Below, piece after piece: positions 46,898 through 54,652 of a stretch of 62,989 nucleotides of DNA. The stretch comes from Planctomycetota bacterium (GTDB taxonomy: Bacteria; Planctomycetota; JAJSAM01; JAJVHW01), in assembly GCA_021776825.1 (NCBI GenBank), contig JAJFFG010000052.1, positions 1 through 62,989 on the forward strand, in the 5' to 3' direction. A program made the translations under genes and the position numbers. The notes under the pieces are model-generated. The model was not told where the DNA came from. It did no database searches and saw only the letters and a list, made by a program, of their open reading frames with translations. Within the stretch, counting starts at the first letter, position 1. Each line of letters opens with the position of its first letter.

Positions 46898-47924
46898 GCA
46901 GCAGCCGTCGCCCTCCGTGCTCGGCGCCGCCGGGCTCGTGGCGTTGGCGCTCGCCGCCGGCTGCAGCGTCCTGCTCGGTGTGGATCGCGTGCCCGACGAC
47001 GGTTCGCCCCGTCCGGAATTCGACCACGGGATCCACCTCGACAAGGGCCTCGAGTGCACCGACTGCCACGAGACGTCTGAGGACGAGGTCGCCGCGGGCA
47101 TGCCGACGCTCGAGACGTGCATGGACTGCCACGAGGAGATCGACGCGAAGAAGCCCGCCGACAAGCGCGTCGCGGCGTGGATCACGCAGCCCGGTGGGGA
47201 GCCGGCGTGGAGCGACGTGACCGACGTCGGGAACGAGGTGATCTTCAGTCACGTCGCGCACTACGAAGATGTCGACTGCGACGAGTGCCACGTCGACATC
47301 GAGTCGTCCGAGCGGGTGACCTCCGACCTGCGCGTCGACATGGACGCGTGCATGGAGTGTCACGCGGAGTCCGACGCGTCGAACGCGTGCGAGACGTGCC
47401 ACTCGGAGATCGGGCTCGACGCGCCGCCACCGAACCACGGCCGGCTCTGGTCCGTGCTGCACGGCGAGATCGCGCGGCGCCGCGCCCCGGAGTCCCGCGC
47501 CGAGGACTGCTCGCTCTGCCACACGCAGAACACGTGTGCGACGTGCCACGCTACGCAGCCCCCTCGCGACCACTCCGAGTCGTGGCGAGTCGGCGGCGGC
47601 CACGGCATCGCCTCGTCGATGGACCGCGACCGCTGCGCCGCGTGTCACGAGCCCGACGCGTGCGTTCGGTGTCACGAGACCGCCGCCCCGCGCAGCCATC
47701 GCGGATCGTGGGGCAGTCGGCGCAACCGGCACTGCGTCGGCTGCCACGAGCCCGTCCAGGCGAGATCGAACGAGGGCTGCGGGGTCTGCCATCGTGGCAC
47801 GCCGTCCCACCGCCTGGCGCCGCCGAAGCCCGCCGATCACAGGCCCGATCTCGAGTGCCTGCTGTGCCACTCCCCGCTGCCGCACGCGGACAACGGCGGC
47901 AACTGCAACCGCTGCCACAGGTAG
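46848..47924 (+). CDS. 13-haem c-type cytochrome lipoprotein
   Basis: Protein of 358 residues. The N-terminal signal ends in LALAAGC, a lipobox, so the mature protein is lipid-anchored. Thirteen CxxCH motifs are present (CTDCH, CMDCH, CDECH, CMECH, CETCH, CSLCH, CATCH, CAACH, CVRCH, CVGCH, CGVCH, CLLCH, CNRCH), spaced about 15-40 residues apart. That is enough for a haem wire across the periplasm or outer membrane. It overlaps the porin gene by 50 bases with GGAG before its ATG, so the two are co-expressed. It plays the part of MtrA/MtrD-like partners in known conduits by position only. Confidence 0.85.
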   Translation: MSRGSVPSRSRSRLPSKQQPSPSVLGAAGLVALALAAGCSVLLGVDRVPDDGSPRPEFDHGIHLDKGLECTDCHETSEDEVAAGMPTLETCMDCHEEIDAKKPADKRVAAWITQPGGEPAWSDVTDVGNEVIFSHVAHYEDVDCDECHVDIESSERVTSDLRVDMDACMECHAESDASNACETCHSEIGLDAPPPNHGRLWSVLHGEIARRRAPESRAEDCSLCHTQNTCATCHATQPPRDHSESWRVGGGHGIASSMDRDRCAACHEPDACVRCHETAAPRSHRGSWGSRRNRHCVGCHEPVQARSNEGCGVCHRGTPSHRLAPPKPADHRPDLECLLCHSPLPHADNGGNCNRCHR

Positions 47925-48019
47925 GTCTCGGCGGTCACGAGGGCTCTCGGCAATCGTCGCGAGATCGAGGACCGACGTCGGGTTCGCGGCGGTGCGTGAC
48001 GGGACGTCAGGCGTGGCGT

Positions 48020-48040
48020 CCTCGTGAACGATGCGGGCTA
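48020..48040. repeat. Short dispersed repeat, second copy
   Basis: This 21-base stretch matches 36287-36307 with one mismatch. Its role is unknown. Confidence 0.35.
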
Positions 48041-48065
48041 GGCGCGGACCGAGTTTTCCGATCCG

Positions 48066-48108
48066 CGTGACCCGCGTCACGGCGTATTCCCGGCCCTAGT
48101 GGGATACT
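48066..48108 (+). promoter_or_regulatory. CRP/FNR-type site and -10, cytochrome promoter 3
   Basis: CGTGA, six bases, CGCG-flanked TCACG (48066-48081) is a perfect palindromic half-site pair. GATACT (48103-48108) stands 29.5 bases from its centre. The start would be near 48115 (position -41.5 for the site). Confidence 0.6.
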
Positions 48109-48203
48109 TCCCAGGCTCGAACCGATGATCTGTGAGGGGCGTTCGCCGGGCGCTCGGGAGCGCCCTCCCCTCGCTGACTGTCGGCTCGCGAATGGAGGCC
48201 CAG

Positions 48204-51023
48204 ATGTCGTCCACCCAGCCGCGCTCGCCCTCATGTCGAACCCCGCTCAGGACGTTTCTTCTCGGGGCGGCGCTCCTCCTCGTGGCGCCGTCTCTCGCGT
48301 TCGCCGACTGGGACGGCAACCAGGAGATCGTTCTCGGCGACCGCGTCTCGGCGGAACTCGGCGGAGAGCCGGGCGCCGAGGCCCACCGGCTCACGTTCTA
48401 CGCGCCTGCGGGCACGGTTCTGAGTGCCCGGATCGTCGCCGCTCGCCGCTCGGACCTGGAGCCCTCCCTCGAGCTGTTCACCGTCGACGGCTTCCCGGTC
48501 GATCTCGGGGCGTCGCTGGCCGACGGCCGGGTCCGTGGGTTCGAGATTGCGGTGTCCGGACGTTACTCGCTGACGGTCAGCGCGGATGCCGGCACCGGAC
48601 GGTATCGGGTCACGACCGGCGCGCGCTTCCCGCGGCGCCTGAACGTCACTGGCGCGGCGCTGACGCAGTCGTTCGAGGCAGTTGGCGGCACGGGATTGAA
48701 GGCGAAGATCAAGCCGGCCCGTCGCAGCGCGGCGCGGCCCGAGTTCACGGAACTCACCGATCCGTTGGGAGTCCTCGACTTCGGTCCTCCGTCGTCGAAG
48801 GTCGCGGCCACGCTGGACACGTCCGGGCAACACGCGCTGACGTGGCAGAACAACGGCGCAGCCGGGGATACTGCTCTGAAGATCCGCCTGAAGACGCCGC
48901 GCAGCCGTCGGGCCTTCGAGCACGACCGCGCCATCACTCCGGACACGGTTCCGAAGCTCGCGGCGTGGGAGAGCTCCGGCCACGCCGATGCCGATGCCGA
49001 GGCCTTCAGTCGCTGGGCACCGGACGGCGAGGTCCGCACGCCGTGCGCGCGCTGCCACAGCACGCCGGGCTTCCAGGACTACATCGGCGCCGACGGAACG
49101 GCCGCCAACGTCCTGGATGGTCCGGCCGCGCTGGGCACGACGGTGGAGTGCACTGCCTGCCACAACGAGGCCGCCGAGAAACTGACCACAGTCACGTTCC
49201 CGTCGGGCGAGGTCGTCACCGGCCTCGGTGCCGAGGCGCGTTGCATGACATGTCACCAGGGTCGAGAGTCCACGGTGAGCGTCAACGCCACGATCACCGA
49301 CTCCGGAGTGGTCAGCGACGACGAGGTCAGCGCGAGCATCACCTTCCGCAACATCCACTACTTCGCCGCGGGCGTCACGCTCTACGGCGGGCAGGCAAAG
49401 GGCGCCTACCAGTACGACGGGCAGTTCTACGACGGCAAGAACCCGCACGTGGAGGAGAAGGACACGTGCATCGAGTGCCATGACCAGCACACGCTCGAAG
49501 TGCGGGTGGACGAGTGCGCGGTCTGCCACACGAACGTGGTGGCCCGAGCCGACCTCAGGGACATCCGCATGCAGGGCTCGCCCCGCGACTACGACGGCGA
49601 CGGCGACCGCACCGAGGGCATGCACGGCGAGCTCCTGGGGCTCGGCAATGCGCTGTACGCGGCAATCCGGGACTACGGCAGCCTCGGGCTCGGCGCGCCG
49701 ATCGTCTACGACGCGCTCGCCTACCCGTACTTCTTCAACGATCTGAACAACGACGGTGTCACGGACGCGGGCGAGGCCAACTTCGGCAACCGCTACCAGA
49801 ACTGGACGGCGCGCATGCTGCGCGCGGCCTACAACTACCAGTACTGGCAGAAGGACCCGGGCAACTACGCCCACAACCCGAAGTACATGGTCGCGATCCT
49901 GTACGACTCGATCGCGAACCTGAACGAGCATCCCAACGTCGACGTGCCGCAGATCGTCGACGACCCGTCCGTCATCCAGGAGGGCGATCCCGCCTTCCCG
50001 CCGTTCTGGCGCAACGACACCGGACACTTCGACGGAACGGCCGAGGCCTACCGTCGCTGGGACATCGAGGACCCGGGCATCGAGCGTGGCGAGGTCACCG
50101 GGAGCTGCGTGCGCTGCCACACGCCCCAGGGCTTCAACTTCGTGGCGGAGTTCGGGCTCAACCTCCCGCACTCGGCGTCGGTCGGCGATGGCATGCAGTG
50201 CGAGACCTGCCACGTCAAGGGCTCCTTCGGGCAAGCCAGCCCGGAGCGCAAGTTCGTCCCCAGCGTCGAATTCCCGAGCGGTCTCACGGTGGACAATGAT
50301 CCGGACAATCCGGACGACTCGTTCATCTGCATGACCTGCCACCAGGGGCGCGAGTCCAAGGTGAGCGTCGACGAGGCCATCGCGGCGGGCGGCAACCTGC
50401 GCTTCAAGAACATCCACTACCTGCCTGCCGGCGCCACGATGTACGGCACCGAGGCGAAGGGGGCGTACGAGTACGACGGCAACACCTACTCCGGCAAGTG
50501 GGGCCACACCGGCGGCGCGACCGCTGAGTGCGACTTCTGCCATCTACCCGAGCACACGTTCGAGCCTCAGATGAAGGCAGCCTGCCTGACCTGTCACGCG
50601 GAGGCCAACGGCGACATCACGAAGATCCGCAAGAACCGGCTCACCGACTACGACGGCGACGGGGACAACCTCGAGCTGCTCGCGGACGAGGTCGCGACCT
50701 ACGGGATGCGCGTGATCGCCGCCATGCAGCAGTACACGACCGACAACGCCCTACCGGGGATCGTCTACGACGCGCACGCCTACCCGTACTTCTTCGTCGA
50801 TGTCGACGGGAGCGGTGTGGCGGACAACGGCGAGGCGAACTTCGGGAACCGCTACACGGCGTTCGACGCCGCGCTGCTGAAGGGCTCGTTCAACTACCAG
50901 TACTGGCAGAAGGAGACGGGTGCCTGGGCGCACAACACGACCTACGTGTTGCAGGTCCTCTACGACACCATCGAAGACCTGGGCGGCGACCTGTCCGGGC
51001 TGACGCGTCCCGACGCACAGTAG
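48204..51023 (+). CDS. Exported 10-haem cytochrome with PPC-like N-terminus
   Basis: Protein of 939 residues. A signal peptide (FLLGAALLLVAPSLAFA) is followed by a PPC-like beta-sandwich (about 40-190; RLTFYAPAGTVLSARIV, ISGRYSLTV-like). Ten CxxCH motifs fall in two homologous five-haem halves (CARCH, CTACH, CMTCH, CIECH, CAVCH; then CVRCH, CETCH, CMTCH, CDFCH, CLTCH). In both halves the third haem is followed by QGRES and an IHYxxAG stretch. This shows an internal duplication. It is probably a surface or periplasmic electron carrier. ATG 48204 has GGAGG at 48194-48198. Confidence 0.85.
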   Translation: MSSTQPRSPSCRTPLRTFLLGAALLLVAPSLAFADWDGNQEIVLGDRVSAELGGEPGAEAHRLTFYAPAGTVLSARIVAARRSDLEPSLELFTVDGFPVDLGASLADGRVRGFEIAVSGRYSLTVSADAGTGRYRVTTGARFPRRLNVTGAALTQSFEAVGGTGLKAKIKPARRSAARPEFTELTDPLGVLDFGPPSSKVAATLDTSGQHALTWQNNGAAGDTALKIRLKTPRSRRAFEHDRAITPDTVPKLAAWESSGHADADAEAFSRWAPDGEVRTPCARCHSTPGFQDYIGADGTAANVLDGPAALGTTVECTACHNEAAEKLTTVTFPSGEVVTGLGAEARCMTCHQGRESTVSVNATITDSGVVSDDEVSASITFRNIHYFAAGVTLYGGQAKGAYQYDGQFYDGKNPHVEEKDTCIECHDQHTLEVRVDECAVCHTNVVARADLRDIRMQGSPRDYDGDGDRTEGMHGELLGLGNALYAAIRDYGSLGLGAPIVYDALAYPYFFNDLNNDGVTDAGEANFGNRYQNWTARMLRAAYNYQYWQKDPGNYAHNPKYMVAILYDSIANLNEHPNVDVPQIVDDPSVIQEGDPAFPPFWRNDTGHFDGTAEAYRRWDIEDPGIERGEVTGSCVRCHTPQGFNFVAEFGLNLPHSASVGDGMQCETCHVKGSFGQASPERKFVPSVEFPSGLTVDNDPDNPDDSFICMTCHQGRESKVSVDEAIAAGGNLRFKNIHYLPAGATMYGTEAKGAYEYDGNTYSGKWGHTGGATAECDFCHLPEHTFEPQMKAACLTCHAEANGDITKIRKNRLTDYDGDGDNLELLADEVATYGMRVIAAMQQYTTDNALPGIVYDAHAYPYFFVDVDGSGVADNGEANFGNRYTAFDAALLKGSFNYQYWQKETGAWAHNTTYVLQVLYDTIEDLGGDLSGLTRPDAQ

Positions 51024-51094
51024 CTGCGGGCCGTCGTTCACGACCCTCGAGTGCCGACATCGGAGGTACTCGGGGGTCACCGTTCATTATGGGG

Positions 51095-51137
51095 TGCGAC
51101 CTCAGTCACAGTCGTCATCGTCTCCCTTCTCTAGCAT
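51095..51137 (+). promoter_or_regulatory. CRP/FNR-type site and -10, cytochrome promoter 4
   Basis: TGCGA, six bases, TCACA (51095-51110) precedes TAGCAT (51132-51137) by the same 29.5-base centre spacing. The start would be near 51144, 31 bases before ATG 51175. Confidence 0.6.
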
Positions 51138-51174
51138 CGACGCACCGGAATGGTCCCGGCCCGCTGGAGGCGCG

Positions 51175-54100
51175 ATGGCCTTGTACGCCCGTTCGTTGAC
51201 GCTCGCTCTGATCCTGCTCGCGGCCGCATCCACGACAGCGCAGGAAGGGCCGTTCGCAGGCGAGCGCGCTGTGCGCCTGAACGACGCCGTACGGGCGGAG
51301 TTCGTTGGCGCCACGGGCGAGTTGCACCACCTCTCGTTCTACGCGGCGGCCGGTACGCGGATCTCCGCAGCGGTGCGCGTCGAGACGGGGGATCTTCGGC
51401 TGCGGGCTCGCCTCGAGCGGCCCGGTGGGGCGGACGCGATCGTTCGGCGGGGCGCGGTCGGCGCCCTCGGCCGCCGCGGACGCCGCGCGCGTCTCGACGG
51501 TCTCGAGGTCGCCGTCTCGGGCACGTACGTCCTGGCTGTCGAGCGCGTGTCCGGTGCGGGGACGTATCGGCTGACGACGCGCGGACGGCGTCCCCGTCGC
51601 GCGCGCGGCGTGCTGCCGCTCGCCGGGACCTCCGGTGTGTATCGCTTCCCAGCCGAGGCCGGCACCGTGCTGCAGGCCACCATCTCGGCGGTGCGTTCGA
51701 ACCGGCGTCCGGCGCCGACCATCATCGGCATCGACGTACCCGACGGCAGCGAGGCTGACGTCGGCGTGCCCGTGACACGGGGAGGTGAGACGCGCGTGCG
51801 TCGCATCACGCTGCCCGTCTCCGGCCGCTACGCCCTGCGCTGGGCCAATCCCTCGGCGGCTCCCAAGCTGCGCATCGAGCTCCGGTTCGACCATCCGCGT
51901 CGCCCACGTCGCAACGTCGATCTAGGCGTGGCCACGGGACTCCCGCCTGGAGTCATCGATCGCGGCGAGCCCGCTCTCGATCCGCGCCAGAACTACGTTG
52001 GGTCGGCGACGTGCGGTCAGTGCCATCCTGACCTGTACGTCTCGTGGTCGCGGACAGCGCACCACCTCTCACTGCGCGATGGTCGGCAGGGTGGCGTCTC
52101 GGGACTCCCCTTCGTCAACGACGCCAACGGCAACGGTCGCGACGATTTCCGTGACGGTCGCGATCTCGCGCAGGACGCGGCGTTCGCTGCGCTCGGCGCG
52201 AACGCGCCGCGACTCTCGTTCGTCGCGGGCGATGTCCACCCGCACAAGATGACGATCGGTACCGCCACGTTCGACGTCGTCCGGACGCTCGGCGGCAATG
52301 GCCTGTGGGAGCAGCGCTTCCTCGTCCGCGGCGGGCGCTCACTCCACTTCCTCCCGATCACCTACGACGAACCGCTGGGTGAGTACCTCGCCGTCGATCT
52401 CGACGACTGGTACGACGACACCGGACAACCTCGGCACCTCTCCGCCGCTTCGCTTGATCCGACGCGTTCGTTCGAGGCGCTCTGCTCGGGCTGCCATGTG
52501 ACGGGCGAACAGCTCTTGTTCCTGCCGTCCGCTGGTGAGGTTCTCGCGGGCTACGTCGAGACGGGCATCGGGTGCGAGCAGTGCCACGGACCGGGTGCGG
52601 CTCACGCCGCGACCGGCGACGTCGAGCTGATCGCCAACCCGCGTCATCTCGTCGATGGCACGGCTGCCGGCGTCGAGGCCGCGGTCGATGTGTGTGGTCG
52701 TTGCCACACGCGCGGAACGTCGATCGATCCCATTGCCGGCACGGACATCCGGCCTGGTTTCGGCTACTCGTTGGCGAGCGGCGTAGCGCACTTCGGCGAC
52801 GACATCGATGCGCTGCTCACGCCCGCGAGTGATGACGCGACGCTGTGGGGCCGCAAGGGCGACGACTATGTCGCGCCGCGTCTCCACCCGTTGCAGGCGC
52901 GCGATCTGCAGAGCGGTGCACACGCATCGCGCTCCGGCGCCGCGCCGGCGTGCTTCGACTGCCACGATCCCCACGGAAGCGGCCAGCCGCACCTGATCGT
53001 GAAGTCGGTCGACCGAGGGACGCGCGTGGCGACGCAGAAGGCCGACAACAGCCTCTGTCTGTCCTGCCACGCGGGGTTGCCCGGAGGACCGTTCGTCGAC
53101 GTCGACCCCTCTCACGCGGCCGCCATCGCCGGCGCGTTCGCTCCCGTACCCGTGGTGCGCGCGACGATCGACCACATGAAGGACGTCGGCATGCCCGTCG
53201 CCGACGCTCTCTACAACCCGAGCGGGACCGGTGTCGGCCGCTGCGATCTCTGCCACATGCCCGAGACCGCAAGTGCTGCGGGGTTCGGGACCGATGCCGC
53301 CGGCCACGCCGTCGGCGTCGTGCCGTCGCATCGCTTCGAGAACATCTGGCCGAACGCGAGCGAGCTGCACGGGATGACGAACTCGTGCAGCGTCTGCCAT
53401 CCGACGCGACCCGACGATCGCGTGGCGCGCATCATCGACGAGTGGGCGGTCGACAGCGCCGACGCCGACGGCACGTTCCACGCGAGCACGCCACGGTCAT
53501 TCCAGAACGGGACGGCCAACGCCGAGCGCAACGGCGGACTCCGCTGCGCGCAGTGCCACACGACGGAGGGCTTCGTCCGCATCCAGGTTCGCGGCGAGAC
53601 GCTCGGCCAGCCGGAGATCGACGAGATCGTCTCGGACGCGGTGGGGCACGACGTCGGGATCACCTGCCGTGTCTGTCACGGCGCGCAGCCCGACGGCACG
53701 TTCGCCGACGGCGAGAACCCTCTGCGGTTCCCCGCCGACGAACTGTGCGGTCGTTGTCACAACGGCGAGACGGTCCAGTACGCCGACTTCCGAGACCACG
53801 GTGAGCGCATTCGCCATCCTCAGCAGGAGATGATCGACGGCACTGCCGGCGTCGAGATCCCAGGCACCGGCGTGTTCGCTAGCTCGGAGCACAGCTTCGA
53901 CGCCCTCTTCCCCAAGGGCTGCGTGAACTGCCACTACGACACTTCGAATGGCACAGTGAATGGCACCGGGCAGGGAGCCGCGAACCACGACTTCCAGCCG
54001 CAGGTGGCGTCGTGCAGCGAGTGCCACTCCGGGCTGACGAGCTTCGATCGGACGGCGCGTGGTGACTTCGACGGCGACGGCTCCGTGGAGGGCCTGCAGT

Positions 54101-54372
54101 CGGAGGTCGACGGACTGCTCGCCGTGCTGACGACCGCGCTGCTCGCCGATCCCGACGTGACCTTCGACGGCCGTGCCTTCCAGTTCGGCGGCGCGACCGA
54201 CGGGAAACTGACCGGCGCGTCGGAGCCGCAGAAGCGCGCCGTGTTCAACGTCGACGCCGTGGTGGGGGACGCGAGCCGCGGCATCCACAACCCGCTCCTC
54301 ACCGTGCAGCTGCTCCAGCGCTCGTACCTCGGCCTGACGGGCAACCCCGTGCCCAGTGCCGTCCTGAGATGA
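51175..54372 (+). CDS. Exported 13-haem cytochrome with PPC-like N-terminus
   Basis: Protein of 1065 residues with a signal peptide (SLTLALILLAAASTTAQ). The N-terminal ~270 residues hold one or two PPC-like sandwiches like those of the 48204 protein (LHHLSFYAAAGTRISA; VSGTYVLAVERVSGAGTYRL). Thirteen CxxCH motifs follow: CGQCH, CSGCH, CEQCH, CGRCH, CFDCH, CLSCH, CDLCH, CSVCH, CAQCH, CRVCH, CGRCH, CVNCH, CSECH. The cytochrome part recalls the cytochrome c554/NapC-NirT-linked multihaem group. ATG 51175 has GGAGG at 51166-51170 and agrees with the promoter. It likely receives electrons from the conduit or passes them outside. Confidence 0.85.
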   Translation: MALYARSLTLALILLAAASTTAQEGPFAGERAVRLNDAVRAEFVGATGELHHLSFYAAAGTRISAAVRVETGDLRLRARLERPGGADAIVRRGAVGALGRRGRRARLDGLEVAVSGTYVLAVERVSGAGTYRLTTRGRRPRRARGVLPLAGTSGVYRFPAEAGTVLQATISAVRSNRRPAPTIIGIDVPDGSEADVGVPVTRGGETRVRRITLPVSGRYALRWANPSAAPKLRIELRFDHPRRPRRNVDLGVATGLPPGVIDRGEPALDPRQNYVGSATCGQCHPDLYVSWSRTAHHLSLRDGRQGGVSGLPFVNDANGNGRDDFRDGRDLAQDAAFAALGANAPRLSFVAGDVHPHKMTIGTATFDVVRTLGGNGLWEQRFLVRGGRSLHFLPITYDEPLGEYLAVDLDDWYDDTGQPRHLSAASLDPTRSFEALCSGCHVTGEQLLFLPSAGEVLAGYVETGIGCEQCHGPGAAHAATGDVELIANPRHLVDGTAAGVEAAVDVCGRCHTRGTSIDPIAGTDIRPGFGYSLASGVAHFGDDIDALLTPASDDATLWGRKGDDYVAPRLHPLQARDLQSGAHASRSGAAPACFDCHDPHGSGQPHLIVKSVDRGTRVATQKADNSLCLSCHAGLPGGPFVDVDPSHAAAIAGAFAPVPVVRATIDHMKDVGMPVADALYNPSGTGVGRCDLCHMPETASAAGFGTDAAGHAVGVVPSHRFENIWPNASELHGMTNSCSVCHPTRPDDRVARIIDEWAVDSADADGTFHASTPRSFQNGTANAERNGGLRCAQCHTTEGFVRIQVRGETLGQPEIDEIVSDAVGHDVGITCRVCHGAQPDGTFADGENPLRFPADELCGRCHNGETVQYADFRDHGERIRHPQQEMIDGTAGVEIPGTGVFASSEHSFDALFPKGCVNCHYDTSNGTVNGTGQGAANHDFQPQVASCSECHSGLTSFDRTARGDFDGDGSVEGLQSEVDGLLAVLTTALLADPDVTFDGRAFQFGGATDGKLTGASEPQKRAVFNVDAVVGDASRGIHNPLLTVQLLQRSYLGLTGNPVPSAVLR

Positions 54373-54652
54373 GGGCCGTCCTGCGCTGACCGCCGCCCTC
54401 GATTCCCTCTCGATCCGAGGATCCTCTCAGATCGAGGCGAGCGCCCCGGGTCACGCGATCGTTGGAAGTCCTTCCTTGGCAATCTCTTAATGCACTGGCC
54501 GCCCCAGCCCCAGAGCGCGGCATGGGGATTGCCCATAAGAGGCGAGAGCGGTGCATCGAGTCCGCACCGTAGCGCAGAGACGAGAGATGGAGCCGATCGG
54601 GTCGCGATCCTCCTAGAGGGAAACGTACGCCCATCGGCCGAGAGGTCGCGAC
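54373..54652. promoter_or_regulatory. CHAT operon promoter region with inverted repeats
   Basis: TTGGAA (54462-54467) and CTTAAT (54486-54491), 18 bases apart, are a plausible promoter. GGCAATC (54478-54484) is the exact complement of GATTGCC (54527-54533), and CTCTTA (54484-54489) of TAAGAG (54536-54541). The paired arms flank the predicted start and could be an operator or, if transcribed, an RNA fold. No gene is seen in these 280 bases. Confidence 0.4.

Noticed and set aside
44984..47185. 733-codon minus-strand frame over the barrel gene
   Set aside because: It is a mirror of the GAC/GAG repeats and barrel strands, has no domain I recognise, and opposes a gene with signal peptide, SD and promoter.
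54477..54541. Riboswitch reading of the region before the CHAT gene
   Set aside because: No known riboswitch consensus fits, and part of the fold lies before the predicted transcript start.
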